Source of the DNA: Sphingopyxis solisilvae
GTDB taxonomy: Bacteria; Pseudomonadota; Alphaproteobacteria; Sphingomonadales; Sphingomonadaceae
Assembly (NCBI RefSeq): GCF_015475875.1
Contig: NZ_JADKYM010000002.1
Coordinates: forward strand, 62,001 to 126,000
Direction of reading: 5' to 3'
Length of the DNA stretch: 64,000 nt
The translations under genes were made by a program, and so were the position numbers. The notes beneath the pieces are model-generated. The model worked only from the letters and a program-made list of their open reading frames with translations, was not told where the DNA came from and searched no databases. This document shows positions 27,418-36,891 of the stretch, in pieces; within the stretch, counting starts at the first letter, position 1, and every line of letters begins with the position of its first letter.

Positions 27418-27879
27418 ATGGAACTGGCTGTTTCGAGTCTGGCGGGATTTCTGGGGGCGACGATGCTTTGGGTCAAAGCGGCGCATATCATTTTTGTCAT
27501 CTTCTTGATGGCCGGATTGTTCATGATGCCGCGCTTTTTCGTCTATCATCACCAATGCCCGGTCGGGTCGGACGAAGACAAAAAGTGGATCGAGCGCGAG
27601 GACCGCTTGCGCCGGATCATCCTGAACCCGTCGCTGACGATCGTCTGGCTGCTCGGGCTGTTGCTCGCATTCAACGGCAATTATTGGGGCGAAACCTGGT
27701 TCATCGCCAAATTCATCCTCGTGCTCGCGCTGTCGGGCTATCACGGCTGGATGATCGGCTATTTCAAAAAGCTGCAGCAGGGGTTGCGGCCGCTGACCGA
27801 AAAGCAGCTCCGGCTGCTCAACGAGGTTCCCGGCGTCGCCGCGGCGATCATCGTCATCCTCGCGGTTGTTCGCCCCTGA
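27418..27879 (+). CDS. hemJ: Protoporphyrinogen IX oxidase HemJ
   Basis: Membrane-embedded oxidase of the UPF0093/HemJ family that converts protoporphyrinogen IX to protoporphyrin IX in many proteobacteria lacking HemG or HemY. The 153-residue protein has about four membrane helices, with the conserved His in VKAAHIIFVIFLMAGLF and RRIILNPSLTIVWLLG and GYHGWMIGYFKKL further on. It starts three bases after hemE, so the two heme genes form an operon next to the origin. Confidence 0.9.
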   Translation: MELAVSSLAGFLGATMLWVKAAHIIFVIFLMAGLFMMPRFFVYHHQCPVGSDEDKKWIEREDRLRRIILNPSLTIVWLLGLLLAFNGNYWGETWFIAKFILVLALSGYHGWMIGYFKKLQQGLRPLTEKQLRLLNEVPGVAAAIIVILAVVRP

Positions 27880-28072
27880 TCCTGCCCGGTTCGGGTCAGG
27901 CTGATTGACTTGACGCCGAGCGGGGGATAGGGGCCGTGGCAATCCCGCCAGTCGGGCGGCGCTTCCCCAGCGTCCGAGCTATCGCAAACGGTCGTCCCCC
28001 GACCGGATAGGCACCCCAGCGGTGCATCGAAACATGTTTGCTTTTTCCTGAATATCACCCGGAATCCATCCC

Positions 28073-29329
28073 ATGCATCTTAAAGAACTCAAAACCAAAG
28101 CGCCCGCCCAGCTGGTCGAAATGGCCGAAGAACTGGGGGTCGAGGGCGCCTCGACGCTGCGCAAACAGGATCTGATGTTCTCGATCCTGAAAGAACTTGC
28201 CGAAGAGGGCGAGGAAATCATCGGATCGGGAACGATCGAGGTTTTGCCCGACTCGTTCGGCTTCCTGCGCTCGTCCGAAGCCAATTATCTCGCCGGTCCC
28301 GACGATATCTATGTCTCGCCGAACCAGGTCCGCAAATATGGCCTGCGCACCGGCGATACGGTCGAGGGCGAGATTCGCGCACCGAAGGACGGCGAGCGCT
28401 ATTTCGCGCTGACCAAGCTGATCAGCGTCAATTTCGACGATCCCGATGTCGTTCGCCACCGCGTCAATTTCGACAACCTCACGCCGCTTTATCCGAACCA
28501 GAAGCTGTCGCTCGACACCGTCGATCCGACGGTCAAGGACAAGTCAGCACGCGTCATCGACCTCGTCAGCCCGCAGGGCAAGGGCCAGCGCGCGCTGATC
28601 GTCGCGCCGCCACGCACGGGCAAGACGGTGCTGCTGCAGAATATCGCCAAGGCGATCACCGACAACCACCCTGAGGTATATTTGATCGTCCTCCTCGTCG
28701 ACGAACGCCCCGAGGAAGTCACCGATATGCAGCGCAGCGTGAAGGGCGAGGTCGTCTCCTCGACCTTCGACGAACCCGCGACGCGCCACGTCCAGGTCGC
28801 CGAAATGGTGATCGAAAAGGCCAAGCGCCTGGTGGAGCACAAGAAGGATGTCGTGATCCTGCTCGACTCGATCACGCGCCTCGGCCGTGCCTACAACACC
28901 GTCGTCCCCTCGTCGGGGAAGGTGCTGACCGGCGGTGTCGATGCCAATGCGCTCCAGCGCCCGAAGCGGTTCTTCGGCGCCGCACGCAACATCGAGGAAG
29001 GCGGGTCGCTGTCAATCATCGCCACCGCGCTGATCGATACCGGCAGCCGCATGGACGAGGTGATCTTCGAAGAGTTCAAGGGCACCGGCAACTCCGAAAT
29101 CGTGCTCGACCGCAAGGTCGCCGACAAGCGCATCTTCCCGTCGCTCGACGTCGGCAAGTCGGGCACCCGCAAGGAAGAATTGCTGGTCGAAAAGGACAAG
29201 CTGTCGAAAATGTGGGTGCTGCGCCGGATTCTCATGCAGATGGGTACCGTCGACGCGATGGAATTCCTGCTCGACAAGATCAAGGATTCCAAGACAAACG
29301 AAGATTTCTTCGATTCGATGAACCAATAA
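28073..29329 (+). CDS. rho: Transcription termination factor Rho
   Basis: Hexameric RNA helicase that ends transcription at C-rich unstructured RNA. The N-terminal RNA-binding domain (about residues 1-130) includes [20 protein letters not shown]. The Walker A motif is APPRTGKT, and [15 protein letters not shown] holds the Walker B and Q-loop region. The R-loop and C-terminal [19 protein letters not shown] match standard Rho. At 418 residues the length is normal. A 193-base leader precedes the gene, and rho leaders often carry autoregulatory sites. The gene lies close to oriC, as in Caulobacter. Confidence 0.98.
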   Translation: MHLKELKTKAPAQLVEMAEELGVEGASTLRKQDLMFSILKELAEEGEEIIGSGTIEVLPDSFGFLRSSEANYLAGPDDIYVSPNQVRKYGLRTGDTVEGEIRAPKDGERYFALTKLISVNFDDPDVVRHRVNFDNLTPLYPNQKLSLDTVDPTVKDKSARVIDLVSPQGKGQRALIVAPPRTGKTVLLQNIAKAITDNHPEVYLIVLLVDERPEEVTDMQRSVKGEVVSSTFDEPATRHVQVAEMVIEKAKRLVEHKKDVVILLDSITRLGRAYNTVVPSSGKVLTGGVDANALQRPKRFFGAARNIEEGGSLSIIATALIDTGSRMDEVIFEEFKGTGNSEIVLDRKVADKRIFPSLDVGKSGTRKEELLVEKDKLSKMWVLRRILMQMGTVDAMEFLLDKIKDSKTNEDFFDSMNQ

Positions 29330-29333
29330 CGAT

Positions 29334-29353
29334 AGTCGGCGTTCCGGCTTTTT
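29334..29353 (+). terminator. Small terminator-like hairpin after rho
   Basis: AGTCGG (29334-29339) pairs with CCGGCT (29344-29349), including one G-T pair and a four-base loop, and is followed by a run of five T. It starts five bases after the rho stop. The stem is short, so termination may be moderate. Confidence 0.5.
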
Positions 29354-29442
29354 GACGATGACGCCCGATATTCCCTTCCCTCTGCCAAAGCGGTGGCGAT
29401 CGGGGGTCGGGCGATCGGGGACAATGGAAATGGAAATCCGGC

Positions 29443-30183
29443 GTGATTGATCTTCTTTCGGTCCTGGCCAGCGGCACCGCCGCGCAACCCATGGATCTTG
29501 GCGGCCTCAGCGGAATGTGGGGTCATATCGTCAACGATTTTTCGAACATCACCGAACCTTCGAACCTGAAGGCGTTTTTCCTGGTGATCGCGATCGACCT
29601 GTTGCTGGCGGCGGACAATGCCATCATCGTCGGCGCGCTCGCGGCCGGCCTGCCGCCCGACCAGCGCCGCAAGGTGATCATCATGGGTGTTCTCGCGGCA
29701 TTGGTGCTGCGCATCGCCTTTGCGCTGGTCGTCGTCCAACTGATGAGCATCATCGGCCTGATCTTCATCGGTGGCCTGCTGCTGCTTTGGGTTGCGTTCA
29801 AGATGTGGCGCGAGCTGCGTCATGTCGGCGGCGTCCATTCGCCTGGATCGCCGGAGATCGGCGGCGACGAGCATTCGGGGCTCAAGCCCGCCAAGAGCTT
29901 CTGGGGCGCCGCTTGGGCGGTTGCGGTGGCCGACGTGTCGATGAGCCTCGACAATGTGCTCGCGGTCGCCGGCGCGGCGGGCGAGCATCCGGGCATCATG
30001 ATCGTCGGGCTGGTCTTTGCCGTCGCGTTGATGGGTGTTGCGGCCAATTTCCTCGCGCGCCTGATCGAACGCTACAAGTGGCTCGCCTATCTGGGTTTGC
30101 TGCTGGTGCTCTATGTCGCGCTCAAGATGATGTACGACGGCTGGGTCAACCCCACCGTCGGCGTCGGAACGCTGTTCGGCTAG
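29443..30183 (+). CDS. TerC/YjbE-family integral membrane protein
   Basis: Polytopic inner-membrane protein of the TerC superfamily, linked in other bacteria to manganese or tellurite homeostasis and to metal loading of exported proteins. The 246-residue protein has about seven membrane helices. The key acidic motif AIDLLLAADNAIIVGALAAG and its repeat counterpart VADVSMSLDNVLAVAGAAG carry the paired Asp-Asn residues typical of the family. A GTG start is used; an internal ATG at residue 17 is an alternative. Which ion it handles is not known. Confidence 0.85.
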   Translation: MIDLLSVLASGTAAQPMDLGGLSGMWGHIVNDFSNITEPSNLKAFFLVIAIDLLLAADNAIIVGALAAGLPPDQRRKVIIMGVLAALVLRIAFALVVVQLMSIIGLIFIGGLLLLWVAFKMWRELRHVGGVHSPGSPEIGGDEHSGLKPAKSFWGAAWAVAVADVSMSLDNVLAVAGAAGEHPGIMIVGLVFAVALMGVAANFLARLIERYKWLAYLGLLLVLYVALKMMYDGWVNPTVGVGTLFG

Positions 30184-30215
30184 ACAGGCATCGATAAACA
30201 TTGCATCGTCGGTCC

Positions 30216-30653
30216 ATGTCCGACGATGCAATGGTTCCCATTGCCCATGTACTGGGCCGCGGAGAAGCATTGACGGTGGCGGCCATGCTCGATGCTGCCG
30301 GGATCATCGTCCATCTTGGTGGAGAGCATTATACCAGCGTATCCCCGCATGTCCTCGCAATCGGTGGGTTCTGCCTGACGGTTCCGGCGTGGCAGCATCA
30401 GGATGCTTCCGAGGTTCTCGCAGAGATGCTGGCGGAACCGGACCCGCCGCCATCGTCATGGATACGCCGCGCGATCCTCCGGCTGGGGCTGGCGTGGGCA
30501 GGATCCGTTGCGATGATCTCCGCTCCGTGGGTCGCGATGACCGGTTTCACCGCGCTGATCCCTGTGCTTCTCTCGCCCTTGTTCCTGCTGACGGTTCCGG
30601 TGAATCCGCAGGGTCGTGGCGATTATTATCTATTCACAGCGCAAACCGACTGA
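30216..30653 (+). CDS. DUF2007-like small membrane protein
   Basis: Predicted 145-residue protein. The N-terminal half, MVPIAHVLGRGEALTVAAML through LAIGGFCLTVPAWQ, resembles the DUF2007 putative signal-transducing domain (a GIXVHL-type strand followed by an L-x-VP strand). Two hydrophobic helices follow (LAWAGSVAMISAPWVAMTGF and TALIPVLLSPLFLLTVPV). The ATG lies in the loop of a perfect 12-bp hairpin; a second ATG five codons on is an alternative start. No function is known. Confidence 0.6.
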   Translation: MSDDAMVPIAHVLGRGEALTVAAMLDAAGIIVHLGGEHYTSVSPHVLAIGGFCLTVPAWQHQDASEVLAEMLAEPDPPPSSWIRRAILRLGLAWAGSVAMISAPWVAMTGFTALIPVLLSPLFLLTVPVNPQGRGDYYLFTAQTD

Positions 30654-30691
30654 CGGCTTGAACCAGGGATGGGGCTGCCCATCTCCCTGAT

Positions 30692-31093
30692 ATGCCCCCA
30701 CTTCACATGACCCGCGTCGCCGTCGGCTGTGCCGATTATCCGTCGCTCGCCGCGCGAATCGCTGCCTATGCGCGCGACGGCGAAGTCCGCTTCACGACGC
30801 GGTTCAGGCCGAAGCGCGCCGACGCGCTGGTCGGCGGCAGGCTGCACTTCATCGTCAAACATATGCTGGTCGGGCGGGTGGAAATTCTGCGCTTCGACGA
30901 TCGCGACGACGGGCGGATCGATATCGTCTGCGTCGCCAATCTCGAGCGCGTGCATCCGATGCCGAAGCGCGCGCATCAGGGGTGGCGCTATTTGGCCGCT
31001 GCCGACGCGCCGCGCGCAATCGACGACAAGAGCGGTGTCGCCGACCTGCCGCCCGAACTTTATCGCGAACTCGCCGAGCTCAGTCTGATCTAG
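30692..31093 (+). CDS. DUF1489 family protein
   Basis: Soluble 133-residue protein of the alphaproteobacterial DUF1489 family. The MPPLHMTRVAVGCADY start fits the family N-terminus, with FTTRFRPKRADALVGGRLHF and a GWRYLAAADAPRA segment later. The first ATG is used because the family start lies there. No enzymatic motif was seen, and function is unknown. It stands 38 bases after the DUF2007-like gene. Confidence 0.75.
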   Translation: MPPLHMTRVAVGCADYPSLAARIAAYARDGEVRFTTRFRPKRADALVGGRLHFIVKHMLVGRVEILRFDDRDDGRIDIVCVANLERVHPMPKRAHQGWRYLAAADAPRAIDDKSGVADLPPELYRELAELSLI

Positions 31094-31111
31094 GCTTTAC
31101 CGAAACAGCGT

Positions 31112-31510
31112 TTAGTCCGCCTGCGCGGCGAGCATCGCTGCCATTTTCTCCCAGACCTTGTTGATCGCCTTCAGCGGGCGGACCATCACCTTGAAATCCT
31201 CTATCTGGCCCGCGTCGTTCCAGCGGATGATGTCGACGCCATTGATCTGGATGCCATCGAGTTCGGTCTGAAACTCGAGCACGGCCTGATTACCGTCGAC
31301 GATTTCGCGAAGGTACCGGAAATGGTCGCCGCCGAGGACTTGGCTGGCCGCGTGGAGGTAGGCGAAGACCTTGTCGCGGCCCTGTTGCGGCGTGTGGACG
31401 ACCGGCGAATGAAATACGGCGTCGTCGGCGAGCAGGTCGCGGAGAGCCTGCGGATCGCCGCCGGCCGCCATATAGGCGTGCCAGGCGGCAAGACCCGGAT
31501 GCGCGCTCAC
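31112..31510 (-). CDS. Nuclear transport factor 2-like (SnoaL-fold) protein
   Basis: Small NTF2-like cone-fold protein of 132 residues. Features are HAYMAAGGDPQALRDLLADD at the N-terminus, VFHSPVVHTPQQGRDKVFAY, and the closing FQTELDGIQINGVDIIRWND strand pair. Such folds serve as isomerases, hydrolases or ligand-binding domains, and no catalytic set is evident. Its start overlaps the stop of the dienelactone hydrolase gene by four bases, so the two are probably co-expressed. Confidence 0.78.
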   Translation of the reverse strand: MSAHPGLAAWHAYMAAGGDPQALRDLLADDAVFHSPVVHTPQQGRDKVFAYLHAASQVLGGDHFRYLREIVDGNQAVLEFQTELDGIQINGVDIIRWNDAGQIEDFKVMVRPLKAINKVWEKMAAMLAAQAD

Positions 31511-32205
31511 GCCAGATGTTCCGCGAAAAACGCCCTGGTGCGGCTATCCGCCAGCTGCGCACCCGCTTCGTCGCGGCGGTTGCCGCTGGTGGCGGCGAAA
31601 CCGTGGTCGAGCCCTTCATAATCGTGGAGCGTGACCTTGGGGTGCGGGTCGAGGCCTTCGTGCATCTTGGCTTGCGCTTCGGGCCCGACCAGATGGTCCG
31701 CCGTGGGGATATGCAGCATCAAGGGATGCGCGATCGCATGGCTCTCGTTCAGCATCTGGTCGATCATCACGCCATAATAGCCGACCGACGCGTTCACGTC
31801 GGTGCGCGCCGCCGCCATATAGGCCAGCCGCCCGCCGAGGCAGAAGCCGACGCAGCCGACCTTGGTCGCCCCCTGCGCATGCAGCCAGCGGATCGCCGCC
31901 TCGATGTCCTTGACCCCGTCGTCGGCGTCATATTGGCCGAAATAGCCGAAGGCTTCCTGCAACTGGGCCTCGACATCGGGGTCGAGCTCGACCCCGGGGG
32001 CAAAGCGCCAGAACAGGTCGGGGGCGATCGCGAGATAGCCCTGCGCCGCCCAGTCGTCACATTTTTCGCGGATGCCGGCATTGATACCGAAGATTTCCGG
32101 GATCACGATGATGGCGCGCGGTGAATCGGCGTCGGGCCGCGCGACATAGGCGGGAATGTCGCCTGCGCCGTTCAACGCGGGGATCGAGGTGTTGGTGGCG
32201 GCCAT
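31507..32205 (-). CDS. Dienelactone hydrolase family protein
   Basis: Alpha/beta-hydrolase with a Cys nucleophile. The nucleophile elbow is KVGCVGFCLGGRLAY, and the His partner lies in YEGLDHGFAAT near the C-terminus. The N-terminal VIVIPEIFGINAGIREKCDD segment matches the family. At 232 residues the length is normal. Dienelactone hydrolases open lactones in chlorocatechol pathways, but no such pathway genes are nearby, so the substrate is unknown. It shares a four-base overlap with the downstream NTF2-like gene. Confidence 0.87.
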   Translation of the reverse strand: MAATNTSIPALNGAGDIPAYVARPDADSPRAIIVIPEIFGINAGIREKCDDWAAQGYLAIAPDLFWRFAPGVELDPDVEAQLQEAFGYFGQYDADDGVKDIEAAIRWLHAQGATKVGCVGFCLGGRLAYMAAARTDVNASVGYYGVMIDQMLNESHAIAHPLMLHIPTADHLVGPEAQAKMHEGLDPHPKVTLHDYEGLDHGFAATSGNRRDEAGAQLADSRTRAFFAEHLA

Positions 32206-32309
32206 GCGGGGCTTCTCCTGCTCTTGCTTCTTTCGTGTGAAAGCGCGAAGCTAGCGGGGCTGCGGGCACGGCTCAAGCGGCGAACCGGCATTTGGGGCGG
32301 GAGACAGGC

Positions 32310-32606
32310 ATGAAATTCAATATCGAGATCGACTGCACGCCCGACGAAGCGCGGCGCCTGTTCGGCCTGCCCGATCTGGAACCGCTGCACGACATCTATC
32401 TTGATCGCGTCAAGGAGCTGATGGCGAAGGGGATTACCCCCGACATGGTCCAACAGATGGTCAAGACTTGGGTCCCGATGGGCGGCAGCGGGCTCGAACT
32501 GGTCCAGTCGCTGCTCGGCCAGTTCGGCGGCGGGCTGATGGGCCACGGCGCGAAAGCGGCCGATAAGGGCGATGACGACAAGTCCGCCAAGGGACGCAAG
32601 AGCTGA
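32310..32606 (+). CDS. DUF6489 family protein
   Basis: Small 98-residue protein of unknown function, recognised from MKFNIEIDCTPDEARRLFGL and GLPDLEPLHDIYLDRVKELM at the N-terminus, then a helical middle and a Lys-rich tail (KGDDDKSAKGRKS). The ATG is chosen because the family starts with MKFNIEID. The TGA stop lies against the mnmE region, and no separate promoter is evident for mnmE, so the two genes may be co-transcribed. Confidence 0.75.
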   Translation: MKFNIEIDCTPDEARRLFGLPDLEPLHDIYLDRVKELMAKGITPDMVQQMVKTWVPMGGSGLELVQSLLGQFGGGLMGHGAKAADKGDDDKSAKGRKS

Positions 32607-32638
32607 ACCCAACGCACGCAAGCGACACGATTTTTGCG

Positions 32639-33934
32639 TTGTCGAGCGGGATGCCGCCGGCGGCGATTGCCGTCGTACGGGTGAGCGGTGCGCGGGCAGG
32701 GGAGGCGCTGCGGAAGCTGGCCGGGCGCTTGCCGTCACCGCGGCGGGCGACGTTGGTCGGACTCAGGACCGTTGGTGGCGAACCGCTCGACCGCGCGTTG
32801 ATCCTCTGGTTTCCCGGACCGGCGACGGCGACGGGCGAGGATCTGGCCGAGCTGCACCTCCACGGCGGCCGCGCGGTCGTGGCGGCGGTCGAGGCCGCGC
32901 TCGCCGCACTGCCCGGACTACGCCGCGCCGTGGCCGGGGAGTTTACCCGGCGAGCGTTCCTGAACGGGCGGATCGATCTGGCCGAAGCAGAAGGTCTGGC
33001 CGACCTGCTCGCCGCGGAGACCGAGAGCCAGCGCGTGCAGGCGCTGGACATGGCGAGCGGGCATGTGTCGCGCGCGGTGGCGGGATGGCAGGACCGGCTG
33101 TTGACGTTGATGGCGGGGGCCGAAGCCGAGCTGAATTTTGCCGACGAAGATGATGTCGAAGTTGGCGAAGTTGTCACTCGAAAGTTGATCGCCGGCATGA
33201 CCGTGTTGTCGGATGAACTGGCGAAGTGGCTGGCGCGGCCCGCGGCGGAGGTGATTTCGGAAGGGTTGTCGGTGGTCATCGCGGGGCCACCAAATGCCGG
33301 AAAATCCACTTTAATCAATGCTTTAGTGCAAAGAGAATTGGCGATCGTGTCGCCCGTGGCGGGGACGACGCGCGATGTGATCGAGACATCATTGGCGCTC
33401 GACGGGATTGCGATGCGCTTTTCCGACACCGCGGGGCTGCGCGGGGAAATTGCCGACGAAATCGAGATGATCGGGATCGACCGCGCCAAGGCGGCGGTCG
33501 CGGCGGCGGACATCCTGTTATGGCTGGGGCGGCCGAAGGCGGCACCCGTCCATCCGCGCACGATCCTGGTCGCGGCGCAGGCCGACCGCTGGCGCGGCGA
33601 TGCCGCCGCCGAAGCCGAGGCGGCGCGGTGCGACCTGGTGCTGTCGGCGCGGACGGGTGAGGGGATGGAGCGCCTGCACCGCATGATCGTCGAAATGGCG
33701 CGGACGCTGCTGCCGCGCGAGGGCGAAGCCGCGTTGCGCCAGCGCCAGCGCGCGGCGCTGGCCGAGGCGACGCACTGGCTGGAGGTCGATCCTGGATCGC
33801 GCGAGGCATCGGACCTGATCCTTCTCGCGGAACGGTTGCGGTTGGCGAGCGGAGCGCTCGACCGGATCACCGGGCGCGCCGGGGTGGAAGATATGCTCGA
33901 CACGCTGTTCGGGCGCTTTTGTATAGGGAAGTGA
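32639..33934 (+). CDS. mnmE: tRNA uridine-5-carboxymethylaminomethyl modification GTPase MnmE
   Basis: GTPase partner of MnmG in making cmnm5/nm5 wobble uridines. Domains: N-terminal folate-binding domain, helical domain, and G domain with GPPNAGKSTLINALVQRE, the TTRDVIE switch and DTAGLRGE. The C-terminal CIGK ending is correct. The first ordinary start codon is TTG at 32639, giving 431 residues. In-frame sequence upstream reads SDTIFALSSG, which is the normal MnmE N-terminus, so translation may begin earlier, possibly at a CTG overlapping the DUF6489 stop. Confidence 0.9.
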   Translation: MSSGMPPAAIAVVRVSGARAGEALRKLAGRLPSPRRATLVGLRTVGGEPLDRALILWFPGPATATGEDLAELHLHGGRAVVAAVEAALAALPGLRRAVAGEFTRRAFLNGRIDLAEAEGLADLLAAETESQRVQALDMASGHVSRAVAGWQDRLLTLMAGAEAELNFADEDDVEVGEVVTRKLIAGMTVLSDELAKWLARPAAEVISEGLSVVIAGPPNAGKSTLINALVQRELAIVSPVAGTTRDVIETSLALDGIAMRFSDTAGLRGEIADEIEMIGIDRAKAAVAAADILLWLGRPKAAPVHPRTILVAAQADRWRGDAAAEAEAARCDLVLSARTGEGMERLHRMIVEMARTLLPREGEAALRQRQRAALAEATHWLEVDPGSREASDLILLAERLRLASGALDRITGRAGVEDMLDTLFGRFCIGK

Positions 33935-33950
33935 TGTTTCACGTGAAACG
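33935..33950. promoter_or_regulatory. parS site, ParB binding (mnmE-mnmG gap)
   Basis: TGTTTCACGTGAAACG matches the bacterial parS consensus TGTTTCACGTGAAACA at 15 of 16 positions. It begins right after the mnmE stop codon, about 7.6 kb from the origin-like region. Confidence 0.85.
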
Positions 33951-34009
33951 TCACTCGCGTCGTGTCGCGGTGGATTTGCCGCTGCATTTGGGCTAATGGC
34001 GCCGCCATC

Positions 34010-35872
34010 ATGCCCAGCAGCACAGTATATGATGTCATCGTCGTCGGCGGGGGACATGCCGGAACCGAGGCCGCGGCGGCTGCGGCGCGGCTGGGTGCGC
34101 GCGTCGCGCTGGTGAGTTTCGACCCCGCGCTGATCGGGACGATGTCGTGCAACCCGGCGATCGGGGGGCTCGGCAAAGGGCATTTGATGCGCGAGGTCGA
34201 CGCGCTCGACGGGTGGATGGCGCGCGCGGCGGATAGTGCCGCGATCCATTACCGGATGCTCAATGCATCGAAGGGTGCGGCGGTACAGGGACCGCGCATC
34301 CAGGCCGATCGCAAACGCTATCGTGACGCGATCCAGCAACTGCTCGCGGCGGAGGACGGCATTACAGTGATCGCGGGCGAGGCGGCGGCGCTGCGACTGT
34401 CGAGCGATGGTGCCACCGTAGAAGGCCTCGATCTTGCCGATGGCACCACTCTGTCGGCACCAGCGGTGGTGCTGGCGACCGGCACTTTTCTCGGCGGGCG
34501 GATGTTCCGCGGTGAGGAGCAGATGGTCGGTGGGCGCATCGGCGAGGCTGGCGCACACCGCCTCGCCGAGCAATTACGCGCGGCCGGTTTGCCGATGGCG
34601 CGGCTGAAGACGGGAACACCGCCACGGCTCGACGGGCGGACGATCGACTGGGCGCGGCTGGACGAGCAACTGTCTGACAGCGGCGAATGGACCTGTTCCA
34701 CGTGGAACAAGGCGCGGACGGTACCGCAGATTTTCTGCGCGATTACGCGCACCAACGCCGAATCGCACGCGATCATCGCCAACAATTTGCATCGCTCGCC
34801 GCTGTTCACCGGTGCGATCGGCGCGGCGGGGCCACGCTATTGCCCGTCGATCGAGGACAAGATCCACCGCTTCGCCGACCGCGACGGGCATCAGGTGTTT
34901 CTTGAGCCCGAGGGGCTTGATACCCATCTCGTCTATCCGAACGGCATTTCGACCTCGCTGCCTGCCGACGTGCAGCTCGCGATGTTGCGCACGATGGACG
35001 GGTTGGAGGCGGTCGAAATGGTCGTTCCCGGCTATGCGGTCGAATATGACCATATCGACCCGCGCGCGCTCGACCGGACGTTGCAGGTTCGCGCGATGCG
35101 CGGGCTTTATTGCGCGGGGCAAATCAACGGCACGACCGGATATGAGGAGGCGGCGGCGCAAGGGCTGATCGCGGGGGCTAATGCCGCGCTCGCAGTAAAG
35201 GGGCGCGACCCGTTGATCCTCGACCGGAGCGAATCCTATATCGGCGTCATGGTCGACGACCTGGTGTTGCAGGGCGTGACCGAGCCGTACCGTATGCTCA
35301 CCGCGCGCGCCGAATATCGGCTGCGGCTGCGCGCCGACAATGCCGCGACGCGGCTGACGCCGAAGGGGATTGCGCTCGGGCTTGTCCGTCCGGCGACGGC
35401 GGCGCTGTTCGCGGCGCGACAGGCCGAGCGGACGCGGGCCGAAAACCTGCTCGACGTCGCGGTGAGCACCGCCGATTATGCGGCGGTCGGGCTCGCGCTG
35501 CCCGGCGACGGGCTCGCGCGCAAGCGGATTGACCTGCTGCGCTATCCCGAGATGACGATGGCGCGCCTCGCACGCCTCGCGCCCGAACTCGACGCTGTCG
35601 ACCCGGCAATTCTGTCGGAGGTCGCCGAGGATGCGCATTATGCGCCCTATATCGCGCGGCAGGATGCCGAGCTCCGCTCGCTCGCTGCGAATGAAGCGAT
35701 CAGCCTCGATCCCGCGCTCGATTATGCCGCGATCGGCGGCCTGTCGCGCGAGATGGTCGAACGGCTGGGCAAGGCGCAACCCGAAACGCTGGGCCAGGCG
35801 GCGCGGATCGACGGGGTAACCCCGGCGGCGTTGACCGCCATCATGGTGCATAGCCGGCGGCGCGCGGCCTGA
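34010..35872 (+). CDS. mnmG: tRNA uridine-5-carboxymethylaminomethyl modification enzyme MnmG
   Basis: FAD-dependent partner of MnmE in wobble-uridine modification (formerly GidA). The start [20 protein letters not shown] carries the FAD-binding motif [12 protein letters not shown]. The [40 protein letters not shown] and SRAEYRL-type ([14 protein letters not shown]) motifs are diagnostic. At 620 residues the length is normal; a start 16 codons earlier was not used. A perfect 16-bp parS palindrome lies inside the gene at 34694, so the coding sequence also serves as a centromere. Confidence 0.97.
   Translation: MPSSTVYDVIVVGGGHAGTEAAAAAARLGARVALVSFDPALIGTMSCNPAIGGLGKGHLMREVDALDGWMARAADSAAIHYRMLNASKGAAVQGPRIQADRKRYRDAIQQLLAAEDGITVIAGEAAALRLSSDGATVEGLDLADGTTLSAPAVVLATGTFLGGRMFRGEEQMVGGRIGEAGAHRLAEQLRAAGLPMARLKTGTPPRLDGRTIDWARLDEQLSDSGEWTCSTWNKARTVPQIFCAITRTNAESHAIIANNLHRSPLFTGAIGAAGPRYCPSIEDKIHRFADRDGHQVFLEPEGLDTHLVYPNGISTSLPADVQLAMLRTMDGLEAVEMVVPGYAVEYDHIDPRALDRTLQVRAMRGLYCAGQINGTTGYEEAAAQGLIAGANAALAVKGRDPLILDRSESYIGVMVDDLVLQGVTEPYRMLTARAEYRLRLRADNAATRLTPKGIALGLVRPATAALFAARQAERTRAENLLDVAVSTADYAAVGLALPGDGLARKRIDLLRYPEMTMARLARLAPELDAVDPAILSEVAEDAHYAPYIARQDAELRSLAANEAISLDPALDYAAIGGLSREMVERLGKAQPETLGQAARIDGVTPAALTAIMVHSRRRAA
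34694..34709. promoter_or_regulatory. parS-like site inside mnmG
   Basis: TGTTCCACGTGGAACA is a perfect 16-bp palindrome, differing from the parS consensus only at one symmetric pair of positions (T to C, A to G). It encodes part of the LFHVEQ-frame or WTCSTWNKA sequence of MnmG and is conserved as protein too. Confidence 0.8.
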
Positions 35873-36231
<359 letters not shown>

Positions 36232-36891
36232 GTGACGGGTGCCGAACTGTTGAATGATGAAAGCGCAGCGCGCGACTGGCTGGAACGGACGTTCACGCCC
36301 ACGGCGGTGCAATGGGCGCGGCTGGGGCGGTTCGCGGCGATGCTCGTGGCCGAGAATGACCGGCAAAATCTGATCGCAGCGTCCACGATCCCGGCCTTGT
36401 GGGTGCGCCATATCGCCGATAGCGCGCAGCTTCTGGCCCTCGACATGGACGGCGAAGGACTCTGGGTCGACCTGGGGAGCGGGCCGGGGTTGCCCGGCCT
36501 GGTCGTGGCCATATTGTCGGAACGGCCGATGCTGCTCGTCGAATCGCGGCGGCGGCGGTGCGATTTCCTGCGTGCGGTGGTGGCCGAACTCGGACTGGGT
36601 CATGTCGAAGTGGCCGATGTCCCGCTCGAGCGTGTCGCAACGCGGCCGGCGGCGACGATCAGCGCGCGGGCATTCGCGCCTCTCGACAAGCTCATCGACT
36701 TATCCGCGCGTTTTTCCACCGAATCGACGCGCTGGCTGCTGCCAAAGGGCCGAAATGCGGTTAAGGAACTGGCGTTGTTGCCGCCGCCGTGGCAGAATCT
36801 GTTTCACGTGGAACAAAGCTGTACCGACGCCGACAGCCAGATTTTGGTCGGAACCGGGAAAATCACGGATAAGAAACGAGGAAAAGCATGA
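36232..36891 (+). CDS. rsmG: 16S rRNA (guanine-N7)-methyltransferase RsmG
   Basis: Methylates G527 of 16S rRNA (E. coli numbering); loss gives low-level streptomycin resistance in other bacteria. The SAM-binding motif is WVDLGSGPGLPGLVVAIL, preceded by RQNLIAASTIPALWVRHIAD, which is diagnostic. A GTG start gives 219 residues; an AAAGAACGAA stretch lies upstream. Its stop overlaps the parA start by four bases. The gene contains a parS-like site at 36800 near its 3' end. Confidence 0.95.
   Translation: MTGAELLNDESAARDWLERTFTPTAVQWARLGRFAAMLVAENDRQNLIAASTIPALWVRHIADSAQLLALDMDGEGLWVDLGSGPGLPGLVVAILSERPMLLVESRRRRCDFLRAVVAELGLGHVEVADVPLERVATRPAATISARAFAPLDKLIDLSARFSTESTRWLLPKGRNAVKELALLPPPWQNLFHVEQSCTDADSQILVGTGKITDKKRGKA
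36800..36815. promoter_or_regulatory. parS-like site inside rsmG
   Basis: TGTTTCACGTGGAACA matches the parS consensus TGTTTCACGTGAAACA at 15 of 16 positions. It lies 88 bases before the parA start. Confidence 0.85.
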
